A program made the position numbers and the translations under genes. This document shows positions 10,086 through 19,836 of a stretch of DNA of 34,331 bases, piece by piece. The notes under the pieces were generated by a model. It had not been told where the DNA came from and made no database searches. It saw nothing but the letters and a program-made list of their open reading frames with translations. The stretch is from Alphaproteobacteria bacterium (GTDB taxonomy: Bacteria > Pseudomonadota > Alphaproteobacteria > SHVV01): contig SHVV01000009.1 of the NCBI GenBank assembly GCA_009694095.1, positions 1 to 34,331 on the forward strand, written 5' to 3'. How positions within the stretch are numbered: the first letter of the stretch is position 1; every line of letters starts with the position of its first letter.

Positions 10086-10106
10086 GGGTAGTCGGCGGCG
10101 CGCTCG

Positions 10107-10712
10107 CTAGACGATCTTTCGCTTGAGTTTCTTGGCGAGATCGTTGGGCTGCTGTCCGGGCCTGAAAATATCGACGAAGGCACCTTCAGGACTCATCAGG
10201 TAGATGAATCCGGCGTGTTCGATCATGAACATGCCGTCTCGGTTGGCTGGTCCTTTGAGAGCATAGGCGCGGTACACCTTGGTGATCGCGGCGACCTGCG
10301 CCGACGACCCGGTGAGGCCGACAAAACGCGGATGAAACGCGCCGAGGTACTCCTTGATTGCCGCCGGCGTATCGCGCTCGTCATCGACCGTCACGAACAG
10401 CGGCTGCACTCGCTCGAGCGTCGCCGGCGGGAACAGGTCAAGCGCGGCCGAGATGGTCTGCAACTCGGTCGGACAGATATCGGGGCAGTTGGTGAACCCG
10501 AAAAACACCAGCATGTATTTGCCGCGGTAGTCGGCGTCGGTCACTGCCTTGCCAGTGTGGTCGATCATCGCGAACGGCCCGCCGACCTTGGTCGACGTTA
10601 CGTCGTCGATGATACGAAACCCGCGCTCCGGTCCGTAGACACCGACAATGATCGCAGCGCCGGCGACAAGCACGATGAGCCCGTAGAGGACGGCGCGGAT
10701 CCAAACCAGCAT
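10107..10712 (-). CDS. SCO1/SenC family copper chaperone/thiol protein
   Basis: 201 aa; N-terminal TM, FGFTNCPDICPTELQTIS (CxxxC), FVTVDDERDTPAAIKEYLGAFHPRFVGLTG, IEHAGFIYLMSPEG. Confidence 0.93.
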   Translation of the reverse strand: MLVWIRAVLYGLIVLVAGAAIIVGVYGPERGFRIIDDVTSTKVGGPFAMIDHTGKAVTDADYRGKYMLVFFGFTNCPDICPTELQTISAALDLFPPATLERVQPLFVTVDDERDTPAAIKEYLGAFHPRFVGLTGSSAQVAAITKVYRAYALKGPANRDGMFMIEHAGFIYLMSPEGAFVDIFRPGQQPNDLAKKLKRKIV

Positions 10713-10786
10713 TCTTGGTTCCTTTCCCCAACCACCATAGGAAGTGGCGCGTTGAAATAAAAGCGTGAACGACCTAGATTCGTTTC

Positions 10787-10948
10787 ATGCGAGCAACCCG
10801 CCTGGCGGAGGAAGTGGATCGCGTTAGCCAATCGGGAGCATACGTCTTTGTCGCGTTTATGATCGCGGCTGCGCTTGCCTTCCCCTTCGTCCGCGACTTG
10901 GCCCTGTTCGAGCAGGTTTACACCTTGATCTGCGCTCCTTTCTTTTGA
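10787..10948 (+). CDS. Small putative single-TM protein (53 aa)
   Basis: ATG..TGA below the ORF-track length cut-off: MRATRLAEEVDRVSQSGAYVFVAFMIAAALAFPFVRDLALFEQVYTLICAPFF. Hydrophobic core; lies between SCO1 (divergent) and acyl-CoA dehydrogenase. Confidence 0.4.
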   Translation: MRATRLAEEVDRVSQSGAYVFVAFMIAAALAFPFVRDLALFEQVYTLICAPFF

Positions 10949-11035
10949 GTCCAGCAAGGCCCTTTTTTACCTCGACGTGCGCCGCTAAAGTTCGGTCCTC
11001 GCTCACCGACGCGACATCCAACAGAGAGAATCAAG

Positions 11036-12220
11036 ATGGCCGCCAGCAACCGCGGAACCAGCGAGGCTTCGCGCGAGACGTTTCCCGACATCCGCGATGC
11101 CGTGCGCCGTCTTTGCGCCGACTTTCCGGGTGAGTATTGGCGCAAAGCCGATCGAGATCGCCGTTACCCGGCGGAGTTCGTCGCCGCGCTCACCGAATCA
11201 GGCTTCCTCGCGGCGCTCATCCCCGAGACCTTCGGCGGCAGCGGGCTTGGAGTGCAGCAAGCGTCCGCGATCATGGAGGAAATCCACCGAAGCGGCTGCA
11301 ACGGCGGCGCGTGCCACGCGCAGATGTACACGATGGGTACGATCCTTCGGCACGGCAACGACTCGCAGAAGCAGGCATACCTGCCGAAGATCGCCACCGG
11401 CGAGCTGCGCTTGCAAGCATTTGGGGTGACCGAGCCGACCAGTGGTACCGACACGCTGAGCCTGCGGACGACGGCTATTCGTGCAGGCGATCACTATGTC
11501 GTCAACGGCCAGAAGGTGTGGACCTCGCGCGCCGAGTACTCGGATCTCATGCTGCTGCTCGCTCGCACCACGCCGAAGGACCAAGTCAAGAAGCGGACCG
11601 AAGGACTCTCGGTTTTCATCGTTGACATGCGCGCAGCGATCGGGCGCGGGCTCACGATCAAACCGATCCGGGCGATGATCAATCACGCGACGACGGAGGT
11701 TTTTTTTGACAATCTCCGCGTACCGGTCGAGAACCTTGTCGGCGAAGAGAACAAGGGTCTCCACTACATTCTCGACGGCATGAACGTCGAACGCATTCTG
11801 ATCGCCTCCGAATGTATCGGCGATGCGCGCTGGTTCATCGCCAAGGCCACCGCCTATGCGAAGGAACGAGTAGTGTTCGGCCGGCCGATCGGACAGAACC
11901 AAGGCATCCAGTTTCCGATCGCCAAGGCTTACGCCGCGACCGAGGCAGCGGCCCTCATGGTCGATCGCGCGGCCAAGCGGTTCGACGCTGGCGAGCCGTG
12001 CGGTGCCGAAGCCAACATGGCCAAGCTGCTGGCCGCCGACGCCTCTTGGCAAGCAGCCGACATGTGCCTCCAAACCCACGGCGGATTCGGGTTTGCCGAG
12101 GAATACGATATCGAGCGTAAATTCCGCGAAACGCGGCTCTATCAAATCGCTCCGATCTCGACCAACCTGATCCTATCCTTCGTGGCCGAGCACGTTTTGG
12201 GTCTACCGCGATCGTATTGA
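11036..12220 (+). CDS. Acyl-CoA dehydrogenase family protein
   Basis: 394 aa; LQAFGVTEPTSGTDTLSLRTTAIRAGDHYVVNGQKVWTSRAEYSDLML, ERILIASECIG, QTHGGFGFAEEYDIERKFRETRLYQIAPISTNLILSFVAEHVLGLPRSY. Confidence 0.94.
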   Translation: MAASNRGTSEASRETFPDIRDAVRRLCADFPGEYWRKADRDRRYPAEFVAALTESGFLAALIPETFGGSGLGVQQASAIMEEIHRSGCNGGACHAQMYTMGTILRHGNDSQKQAYLPKIATGELRLQAFGVTEPTSGTDTLSLRTTAIRAGDHYVVNGQKVWTSRAEYSDLMLLLARTTPKDQVKKRTEGLSVFIVDMRAAIGRGLTIKPIRAMINHATTEVFFDNLRVPVENLVGEENKGLHYILDGMNVERILIASECIGDARWFIAKATAYAKERVVFGRPIGQNQGIQFPIAKAYAATEAAALMVDRAAKRFDAGEPCGAEANMAKLLAADASWQAADMCLQTHGGFGFAEEYDIERKFRETRLYQIAPISTNLILSFVAEHVLGLPRSY

Positions 12221-12280
12221 CGGCGGACCTGCTCGCCGCCGCACACCGCGAGCCACTCTATTGATGTCAATGAGGTTGTC

Positions 12281-13399
12281 ATGCCCGGAGCCCTCGACGG
12301 GGTCCTCGTCCTAGCGCTCGAACAGGCTGTTGCGGCGCCGTTTTGCACCGCGAAGATCGCCGACGCTGGCGCACGCGTTATCAAGATCGAGCGCGCCGAA
12401 GGCGATTTCGCTCGTCAATACGACAAACTTGCGGCAGGGATGTGTTCATTCTTCGTCTGGCTTAATCGCGGCAAAGAGTCGCTGGTACTCGATATCAAGG
12501 ACCGAGGCGACGCCGCCCTGCTGCGCCGGATCGCGCAGCGGGCGGATATTTTCATCCAGAATCTACTCCCCGGCGCTGCGACGCGCGCCGGCGTCGGCTC
12601 CGCTCAGCTTCGCGCCCTCAAGCCGAGCCTGATTACCTGCGACATAACTGGTTACGGCGACGAAGGCCCTTACCACGAAATGAAAGCCTACGATTTGCTG
12701 GTTCAGGCCGAATCTGGCATCGCCTCGATCAGCGGCGGACCAGAAGCGCCGGGTCGTACCGGCGTCTCGGTCTGCGACCTCACGACCGGCGCCAATGCCT
12801 ATGCAGCCATCCTCGAGGCCGTGATTCGTCGCGACCGGACCGGTGAGGGCAGCGCGCTGTCGCTCTCGCTGTTCGATTCGATGGTCGATCTCATGACGCC
12901 GCAACTGCTGCAAACCGAAGCAGGCAAGGAACCTCCGCGCATCGGGTTCAGCCACACCTCGATCGCGCCCTATGGGGCCTACCAGACGAGCGATGGCCCG
13001 ATCGTAATCGCGGTCCAGAATTCGCGCGAGTGGGCGGCGTTCTGCGCGACCGTACTGAGGCGGGCCGAAATTGAGAAAGATCCGCGTCTCGCCTCGAACG
13101 TTCTTCGCTGCGAGAATCGCGCGGCGCTAAACGAGGTAATCGACGGTGTGTTCGCGACCTTGACCCGCGCCGAAGTGGCGCGTCGTTTGAACGACGCTGG
13201 GATTGCGTTCGGCAATCTCAATAGCTGCCGTGATGTGTTGAATCACCCGCAGTGGCGGCGGCTGCCGGTCAACACGCCCGGCGGCGAGGTCAGAGTGTCG
13301 GCGCCGCCGCACCGGATCGCCGGCCGGGCTCATACGCTGGGCGATGTCCCGGCGATTGGCGCCCACTCGGCGTCGATCCGCCGCGAGTTTTCCGCCTGA
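12281..13399 (+). CDS. CaiB/BaiF family (class III) CoA-transferase
   Basis: 372 aa; LDGVLVLALEQAVAAPFCTAKIADAGARVIKIERAEGDFAR, LNRGKESLVLDIKD, DIFIQNLLPGAATRAGVG, YAAILEAVIRRDRTGEGSALSLSLFDSMVDLM. Confidence 0.94.
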   Translation: MPGALDGVLVLALEQAVAAPFCTAKIADAGARVIKIERAEGDFARQYDKLAAGMCSFFVWLNRGKESLVLDIKDRGDAALLRRIAQRADIFIQNLLPGAATRAGVGSAQLRALKPSLITCDITGYGDEGPYHEMKAYDLLVQAESGIASISGGPEAPGRTGVSVCDLTTGANAYAAILEAVIRRDRTGEGSALSLSLFDSMVDLMTPQLLQTEAGKEPPRIGFSHTSIAPYGAYQTSDGPIVIAVQNSREWAAFCATVLRRAEIEKDPRLASNVLRCENRAALNEVIDGVFATLTRAEVARRLNDAGIAFGNLNSCRDVLNHPQWRRLPVNTPGGEVRVSAPPHRIAGRAHTLGDVPAIGAHSASIRREFSA

Positions 13400-13414
13400 G
13401 CGCAACCGCGCCGA

Positions 13415-15025
13415 CTAGTCGCCGACTCGAGCGAGCGACCAATTCAGCGTTGTGAGGGCCGTGCTGGCGCCGGTAACGACGATCTGGCTCGTGCGCCTCG
13501 GCCGCCCAGTGCCGAGATAGATGCTCTCTTCGAGCGCGATATTGCTGGCCTCGGACTCGAAGAGCCAGCCGGACCCGCGGGCCAACCTGAGAATGACGGC
13601 GCGTCGATCTTGCTGCAACGATGCGCGGACATCCGGGTGCAGGTGAAAACGGACAGCGAACGGCACGGCCGTATGCTTCTGGGCGCCGCTTGGGACGAGT
13701 CGGTCCTCGCCGGCTAGGCGGTCACCGCTCCGATGCAGCGTCAAGCGGCGGTGATGGTCGATACCGAACATGCCGGCGTAGCCGTCGTGCCGCGCATCGA
13801 GCGCTTGAGTGCCGTCATCGGCGTCGCGGCGTCCGGCGGCGATCGCGTGCGGACGCCGCCGCAGTCCCCCGGGGCGAATATCGAGCGCGTTGGTGTCGGC
13901 GATGACAACCGTCGAATGCGCCGCAGTTGCGCGGAGCGGCTCATGCCAGATCGACTCGACTGCCGGCGTCGCGCCGCAGTTCACGATCAGTCGGTCGCTT
14001 CCGACGCTCATTTCGAAACTCAAGCATCCGGCATGAATACGGGCATCGAACGGCGCTGCCGGTGGCCCGCCGACATCGACGACGACGATGGTGCGACCGG
14101 CGGCTAGGCGCTCGAATCCGCTCGCATGGGCCGACGCGGGCGGGCGGCTGCGCACATCGGCACGAGCAAGCGTCGCATCGACGTGACCGGCCGATTCTTC
14201 GGTGCCACCATTGAAGAGCGCCAGCGCGCCGTCACCATGACGGAACAAGCGCAGCATAGGCGTCATGCGATCGATCGCAGCGACGAGCGCCGGCGGCGGA
14301 TCGAGTCGAGCCTCGACCAGCGCCAACCGAAAACCGACAAAATCCCGCAGCACATGAAAATGCGCAGCCGGGTTGCGCTCGATGTGGCCGCCGTCGGCCA
14401 GTATCTGATGGGCGATTTCTTGTTCCAGCGTTTTCTGAACCTGAGCGCGCCAGCGTTCAGCGCCGCCCAGGGCAATCGCGGCTATGTTTAGTCCGATGAG
14501 CGGGGCGATTCGGTCGTAGCCGGCCGGCCCCGAGTGGGCGACGCGGCGAAGATGGGCGACCTGGCGCCCAAGGCTCACGCGGAACGTTTCCGCCAGGTCC
14601 GGACGTGCTCCGTTGAGAATGAAATCGCTGTGATGGATCCAGGCGGCTAAGCGTCGACCAAGGATGTCGGGGCGCCAGGCCAACGGCGACCAGCGCCGAT
14701 TGGCGGTCAGCCAGGACTGTACAAGTTCGCGCGCGCGCTGACGCGCTACCGTACCGCCGACAGCACGAAAATCGCGCAGCCAAACGAAGCTATGAAAATA
14801 GGCGTGCCAGCTCGGACCTGCTTCGAGCGCCCACGGCGCTTGATTGGGGCTCACAATCTCTTGTCCGGCCGCGACGTAGCGGCCTTGAAACATGGCGTTG
14901 GCGCGAAGCGGCTCGCCAAGCCAGGCGTCGACCGGAACGCGCTCAAGCTGCGCCGGCTTTTTCCCAAGTGCAAGGTCGTAGAGCCCGCTGCCGAAGTATG
15001 CGTTTTTAAGAACGTTGTCGGTCAC
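13415..15025 (-). CDS. Heparinase II/III family protein
   Basis: 536 aa; WLTANRRWSPLAWRPDILGRRLAAWIHH, DGGHIERNPAAHFHVLRDF, LALFNGG, SFEMSVGSDRLIVNCGA, THST-like AAHSTVVIADTNALDI. Confidence 0.9.
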   Translation of the reverse strand: MTDNVLKNAYFGSGLYDLALGKKPAQLERVPVDAWLGEPLRANAMFQGRYVAAGQEIVSPNQAPWALEAGPSWHAYFHSFVWLRDFRAVGGTVARQRARELVQSWLTANRRWSPLAWRPDILGRRLAAWIHHSDFILNGARPDLAETFRVSLGRQVAHLRRVAHSGPAGYDRIAPLIGLNIAAIALGGAERWRAQVQKTLEQEIAHQILADGGHIERNPAAHFHVLRDFVGFRLALVEARLDPPPALVAAIDRMTPMLRLFRHGDGALALFNGGTEESAGHVDATLARADVRSRPPASAHASGFERLAAGRTIVVVDVGGPPAAPFDARIHAGCLSFEMSVGSDRLIVNCGATPAVESIWHEPLRATAAHSTVVIADTNALDIRPGGLRRRPHAIAAGRRDADDGTQALDARHDGYAGMFGIDHHRRLTLHRSGDRLAGEDRLVPSGAQKHTAVPFAVRFHLHPDVRASLQQDRRAVILRLARGSGWLFESEASNIALEESIYLGTGRPRRTSQIVVTGASTALTTLNWSLARVGD

Positions 15026-15714
15026 GCGAGGGCGGCGGCGCGAAGCCGTCCGATGTTAGCTGCATATTGACCGCGTCCGCCGTTAAACGTTGCTGTACCC
15101 GCGACCAGGACGTCGGCACCGGCAGCGATCAACCGACCGGCGTTCTCGGCGGTGACGCCGCCGTCGACCTCGAGATCAACTGAACGGCCCGAGGCGTCGA
15201 TCAGGCCGCGGATGGTTTTCACTTTCTCGATTTGACTCTCGATGAACTGTTGACCACCGAACCCGGGATTGACGCTCATGACGAGAACCAGGTCGACTTC
15301 GGCGATCACGGCCGCGATCGCATCGGCGCTAGTCGCCGGATTGAGCGAGACTCCGGCTTTGATCTTGTGCGAGCGCACGAGCTGAAGCGTTCGATGGAGG
15401 TGTGGGCCTGCTTCGGAGTGAACGGTAAGAATATCGGCGCCAGCATCGACGAAAGCGCTAACAAAAGGGTCGACAGGCGCGATCATGAGATGGACGTCGA
15501 ACGGTAGGCGGGTGTGTTTTCGCAGCGCCTTGATCACGCCGGGGCCGATCGTGATGTTGGGCACGAAATGGCCGTCCATGACGTCGAAATGAACGTAATC
15601 GGCGCCCGCTGCTTCGATCGCCTGGACCTCTTCGGCCAAACGAGCGAAGTCGGCGGAGAGGATCGAGGGCGCAATACGAACGCGGCGCGTGGGGCGCGAC
15701 GGCTCAAGGTTCAT
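15022..15714 (-). CDS. rpe: Ribulose-phosphate 3-epimerase
   Basis: 230 aa; IAPSILSADFARLAEEVQAIEAAGADYVHFDVMDGHFVPNITIGPGVI, VLVMSVNPGFGGQQFIE, LEVDGGVTAENAGRLIAAGADVLVAGTATF. Confidence 0.96.
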   Translation of the reverse strand: MNLEPSRPTRRVRIAPSILSADFARLAEEVQAIEAAGADYVHFDVMDGHFVPNITIGPGVIKALRKHTRLPFDVHLMIAPVDPFVSAFVDAGADILTVHSEAGPHLHRTLQLVRSHKIKAGVSLNPATSADAIAAVIAEVDLVLVMSVNPGFGGQQFIESQIEKVKTIRGLIDASGRSVDLEVDGGVTAENAGRLIAAGADVLVAGTATFNGGRGQYAANIGRLRAAALA

Positions 15715-15759
15715 TGGCGCTTCTCGTACCAGCTTGGATTGGGCGCAGCAAGTCGCGCC

Positions 15760-17130
15760 CTACGCACGCCGGGTCAGGCGGGCGGCGAAGAATCCGTCGA
15801 TGCCACCACGTGCCGACCAATGACACGGCAGAGTGCGAAGGTCGCCCTCCGTCGTCAGCGCCTCGGCTAGTCCACCGACCTCATCGGCCGAAATCGGCCG
15901 GCGCTCGTAGTCGGCATGCCCGGCGAGAAACGCCGAGATTCGCTCAGGGCCCTCTTCCGGCTCAAGCGAACAGCTCGCATAGATGAGAGTGCCGCCCGGT
16001 TTTAGCAACTTCGCCGCGTTCGCGAGTAGAACGTCCTGGAGTTGGGCTAACCGCTCGACATCGCTGGCTTTTTTATGGATCGCGATATCCGGATGACGTC
16101 GAATCGTCCCCGTCGCGGTGCAAGGAGCATCGAGCATCACGGCGTCCGCGGCGCCGAACCCAGCCGACTCGGCGGACCATGTGCCAGCGTCGGCCTCGAT
16201 CAGCACCGCGCGTAGTCCGAGACGATCGAGATTCGTGCGCACTCTGTCGAGGCGACGCCGCGAAATATCGATCGCGACGACACGTGCGCCTGCAGCGGCG
16301 AGTTGCGCCGTCTTACCGCCCGGCGCGGCGCAGAGATCGACCACGGCCTTGCCCGGTAGGGCGCCCAATAGGCGCGCCGGTATCGCCGCGGCGGCGTCCT
16401 GCACCCACCAAGCACCCTCGTCATAACCTGCTATCCCGGTAATGGGCCCGCTCTCCCGGAGGCGGAGGTTTCCGGTGGAAAGAACTTCGGCCCCGAGCCG
16501 CTCGGCCCACGCGGCGACGGTAGTCGGGTCCTTGATGGAAAGATCGAGCGGAGGCTCGACGAGATGGGCTTCTGCGATTGCATGCGCCGTTACCTCGCCG
16601 TAAGCGACCGACCAACGCTGCCAAAGCCAAGCCGGGGTTATTTGCCGTGCGGCGTCGCCAGCGCTTATCCCAGGGTCTTCTCGAGCCGTACGGCGGAGCA
16701 CCGCGTTCACGAATCCGCGTTGATGGTCGTCATCCACTAGCGACACAGTCGCCGACACCGCTGCGTGCGCCGGTGTTCGCATAAACAGCACCTGGGTCAA
16801 ACCGAGGCGCAGGATGTTGCGAGTAACGTGCGACCGGATGCCGCGATCGGCAAGGCGGCCCAGCACGGCGTCAATTTGTCCCAATCGGCGGACGGTCGTC
16901 GTGACGAGGTGGCGAATAAACCCACGGTCGCGCCCGTCGAGCGGCACAAGCGATCCTTGCGGCGACAGCGCGTGGTCGAAAACTTCGTCAAGAGCACTAC
17001 CCGCCTCGACGATCTCGGTCAACAGCGCCAGCGCCAGTCGGCGCGTGTCGGGGGATGGTCCCGCGCCGTCGCGCTTGGCGTTTCTAGCCGCGTTGGGCAC
17101 CCGACGGCGGTCGGGCTTGTTCAACCCCAC
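15760..17130 (-). CDS. rsmB: 16S rRNA (cytosine-5) methyltransferase, RsmB/NOP2 family
   Basis: 456 aa; NusB-like N-terminus, [62 protein letters not shown]. Confidence 0.93.
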   Translation of the reverse strand: MGLNKPDRRRVPNAARNAKRDGAGPSPDTRRLALALLTEIVEAGSALDEVFDHALSPQGSLVPLDGRDRGFIRHLVTTTVRRLGQIDAVLGRLADRGIRSHVTRNILRLGLTQVLFMRTPAHAAVSATVSLVDDDHQRGFVNAVLRRTAREDPGISAGDAARQITPAWLWQRWSVAYGEVTAHAIAEAHLVEPPLDLSIKDPTTVAAWAERLGAEVLSTGNLRLRESGPITGIAGYDEGAWWVQDAAAAIPARLLGALPGKAVVDLCAAPGGKTAQLAAAGARVVAIDISRRRLDRVRTNLDRLGLRAVLIEADAGTWSAESAGFGAADAVMLDAPCTATGTIRRHPDIAIHKKASDVERLAQLQDVLLANAAKLLKPGGTLIYASCSLEPEEGPERISAFLAGHADYERRPISADEVGGLAEALTTEGDLRTLPCHWSARGGIDGFFAARLTRRA

Positions 17131-17993
17131 GGGCCAGCGCTTCCAGCCAGTTCGCGCAACCGACGAATACGATTTTCCGCGGACGGGTGTGTTGAAAATA
17201 AACCATCAACGGCATGGGCATGAAGCGGATTAACGATGAAGAGGTGGGCCGTCGCTGGGTTGGCTTCGGCGGTGTGGTTCTCGATCTGCCCTGAAGCGGC
17301 GTGAAGCTTCCGGAGCGCGGACGCGAGCCAGAGCGGCTTGCCCGAGATGGCGGCACCGACGCGATCGGCCTCGTATTCACGGCTGCGGCTGATCGCCATC
17401 TGCACCAGCATCGCGGCAAGCGGGGCGAGGATCGCGACAAGAATCATACCGACAATGCCGAGCGGACTGCCGCTCCGCTCGTCGTTGCCGCGGGCCGCGC
17501 CGAAAAACATCGTAAAGTTCGCCAGCATGCCGAGCGCCCCGGCGATCGTCGCTGCGATCGTCATGATGAGCGTGTCGCGGTTCCGAACGTGCGCCAGTTC
17601 GTGCGCCATGACGCCGGCGATCTCCTCAGCGGTGAGACTGCGCAGAAGCCCCGTCGTCGCGGCGACGGCGGCGTGGTCGGGATTGCGCCCAGTAGCGAAC
17701 GCGTTCGGCTGATCGCTATCGACGACGTAAAGACGTGGCATTGGCAGCCCGGCGCGGCTCGCGAGCTGTTCGACGATGCCATAGAATGCCGGCTCGGTCC
17801 GATGATCGACTTCGCGTGCGCCGTACATGGAGAGGACCATCTTGTCCGAGTTCCAGTACGCGAATAGGTTGAGCGCCAGCGCGAGAGCAAATGCGATCAA
17901 CGTCCCGCCCTCCCCGCCGATCATGAATCCGGCGCAGAGGAAGAGCGCGGTCAGCGCGGCGAGAAAAAGGGCGGTGCGAGTATAACCGGTCAT
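17121..17993 (-). CDS. htpX: Zinc metalloprotease HtpX
   Basis: 290 aa; [103 protein letters not shown]. Confidence 0.96.
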   Translation of the reverse strand: MTGYTRTALFLAALTALFLCAGFMIGGEGGTLIAFALALALNLFAYWNSDKMVLSMYGAREVDHRTEPAFYGIVEQLASRAGLPMPRLYVVDSDQPNAFATGRNPDHAAVAATTGLLRSLTAEEIAGVMAHELAHVRNRDTLIMTIAATIAGALGMLANFTMFFGAARGNDERSGSPLGIVGMILVAILAPLAAMLVQMAISRSREYEADRVGAAISGKPLWLASALRKLHAASGQIENHTAEANPATAHLFIVNPLHAHAVDGLFSTHPSAENRIRRLRELAGSAGPWG

Positions 17994-18096
17994 GGTTGAA
18001 GCGAAACGAGTCGCGAAGATCCTAGTGCTGAGCTTAGAATGCGCCAGGGAATGTAGTGGAAAAAAACGCCGTTTCCAGTCTCAGAATGAGGATGCC

Positions 18097-18315
18097 GTGA
18101 CCGACCCGAGAGCGCCCATGGATTCAAAGTCTACTGCCGCATATCTAGCTCCGGCGGTACCGATCGACGGCGCTAAGAGCGGCGATTCGACGGTGCCGAC
18201 CGCAGCGGCGCCGGCAGAATACCCCGATCCCGCCACTGAAATTGGCGGCCCCACCGGGCCCGAGCCAACCCGTTACGGCGATTGGGAGCGAAAAGGCATC
18301 GCCGTCGATTTCTGA
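18097..18315 (+). CDS. DUF1674 / succinate dehydrogenase assembly factor 4-like protein
   Basis: C-terminus PDPATEIGGPTGPEPTRYGDWERKGIAVDF matches the DUF1674 signature. Start uncertain: GTG 18097 or ATG 18118; the track ORF starts at 17992. Confidence 0.85.
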   Translation: MTDPRAPMDSKSTAAYLAPAVPIDGAKSGDSTVPTAAAPAEYPDPATEIGGPTGPEPTRYGDWERKGIAVDF

Positions 18316-18349
18316 ACTTGGCGGTTCGCCTCATCGCGGCCCGGCCGCC

Positions 18350-19084
18350 TCAAGCGAGCAGCGTTCCGACTCCGACCAACAGCAAAAACACGAGAACGAC
18401 CCGGCGATAGGTAGCCTCGCTCGATTTGTCGAACAAATTGGCCCCGATCCAAGCCGCAACGAGAAAGATCGGCCCGATGATTGCCGCCCGCCACCACGTT
18501 TCAGCGGTATAGATACCGCTGACGGCATAGGCGCCGATCATGTAGACGCTCACGATGGCGAAAAAGGTGATCAGGTTGGCTCGGTTGCTCTCGGACCGCG
18601 CTGGTGTCGAAAGCAAGTAAATAACGACCGGTGGACCGCCGAGACCGGTTGCGCCCATCAGCGCGCCCGACGCAGCGCCTATGCCGATCGTTGCCGCGCT
18701 CGATATTCGTCCCCCATAACGAACGCCGGCGAGCATGAAGACAGCCCAGAGCAGAACGACAAGTCCGATGAAACGGCGGATTAGGTCGGCATCGACCGTG
18801 AGCAGCGCCCAGACCCCGAGCGGTGCCGCGACCGCCGCTGCTCCGGTCAATCGCCCGATCATCGGCCAATCGGTGCTCCGCGCCGCGCGCGGCAGCAACT
18901 GAAACGAAACCGCGACTTCGAGAACCATGAGCGTGGCGATCGCTTGGGCCGGTTCAATCGCGAGCGCCCATAGCGGCAACACGGCCATCGCCGAACCGAA
19001 GCCGGTGTAGCCGCGAATGACTCCGCCGATCGTCGCGACCAGCATGAGATAGGCAAACCCGAGTGAAAGAACTTCGATCGGCAC
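18350..19084 (-). CDS. TSUP (TauE/SafE) family permease, paralog A
   Basis: 244 aa; GGVIRGYTGFGSAMAVLPLWAL, FQLLPRAARSTDW, GALMGATGLGGPPVVIYLLSTPARSESNRANL. Confidence 0.92.
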   Translation of the reverse strand: MPIEVLSLGFAYLMLVATIGGVIRGYTGFGSAMAVLPLWALAIEPAQAIATLMVLEVAVSFQLLPRAARSTDWPMIGRLTGAAAVAAPLGVWALLTVDADLIRRFIGLVVLLWAVFMLAGVRYGGRISSAATIGIGAASGALMGATGLGGPPVVIYLLSTPARSESNRANLITFFAIVSVYMIGAYAVSGIYTAETWWRAAIIGPIFLVAAWIGANLFDKSSEATYRRVVLVFLLLVGVGTLLA

Positions 19085-19089
19085 CAGGC

Positions 19090-19836
19090 TCAGACGATGA
19101 AAGCGGCGAATGCGGTCGCGACGATCGCGGCCAGCGCATAGCGCCGAAAAACGACATCGCTAACGCGCCCAAACAGCTTAGCGCCGAGCACCGTTGCAAG
19201 GATTACGATCGGCGCGAGGGCGAAACCACGTAGAATCGGCGCGCTCGACATCTCTCCGTTCGCGACAAGCGCGATGGTTGCCGCCGACACCATGAAAAAT
19301 GACAACATGACGATGTTGGCGCGCAGGTGCTCTGCCGCCGAACGGCTTGCTAAGACGTAGAGAATGAGGAGCGGGTTGCCCATTCCCGTCGCGCCGGTGA
19401 TCACGCCGCTGCTGATGCCAATGCCGATGCTCGCCGGCAGCGTCTGCCGGCCGCGGTAACGGGCGCCAAGCAGCATAATCAGAGCGAAGATGAGCGCGGT
19501 CGCGGCGATCGAGCGGCGGACCAGCAATGCATCGGACGACACCAGGAGAAAAGAGCCGAGCGGAACTGTGAGCCAGCTCGAGAGGGCAAGCGGGGTGACC
19601 ACGCGCCACTCGGTGCGCTTGACGGCGCGTGGCACCAGTTGCGCCGCGGTGATGAGTTCAAGCACAAGGATGGTCGCGATGCCCTCGACCGGCGAATAGA
19701 GGACGGCCAGAACGGGCGCGCCGACCATGGCAACGCCAAATCCGGCGAAGCCTTTGACAATGCCGGATACGCCGATCGCTAGAGCCGCCACGGCAAAGGT
19801 CAATGTGCCGAGTTCGGCGAACAGAGCGTCGATCAT
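19090..19836 (-). CDS. TSUP (TauE/SafE) family permease, paralog B
   Basis: 248 aa; SGIVKGFAGFGVAMVGAPVLAVLYSPVEGIATILVLELITAAQLVPRAVKRTEW, GVITGATGMGNPLLILYVLASRSAAEHLRANIVM. Its ATG overlaps the stop of paralog C. Confidence 0.92.
   Translation of the reverse strand: MIDALFAELGTLTFAVAALAIGVSGIVKGFAGFGVAMVGAPVLAVLYSPVEGIATILVLELITAAQLVPRAVKRTEWRVVTPLALSSWLTVPLGSFLLVSSDALLVRRSIAATALIFALIMLLGARYRGRQTLPASIGIGISSGVITGATGMGNPLLILYVLASRSAAEHLRANIVMLSFFMVSAATIALVANGEMSSAPILRGFALAPIVILATVLGAKLFGRVSDVVFRRYALAAIVATAFAAFIV

Noticed and set aside
11198-12145. 315-aa antisense ORF across acyl-CoA dehydrogenase
   Set aside because: Antisense shadow of a well-supported gene; no domain signature.
18316-18349. 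Possible bidirectional terminator (GCGGC-CCG-GCCGC) between DUF1674 and TSUP A
   Set aside because: Stem of only 5 bp with no T-tract; too weak to call.
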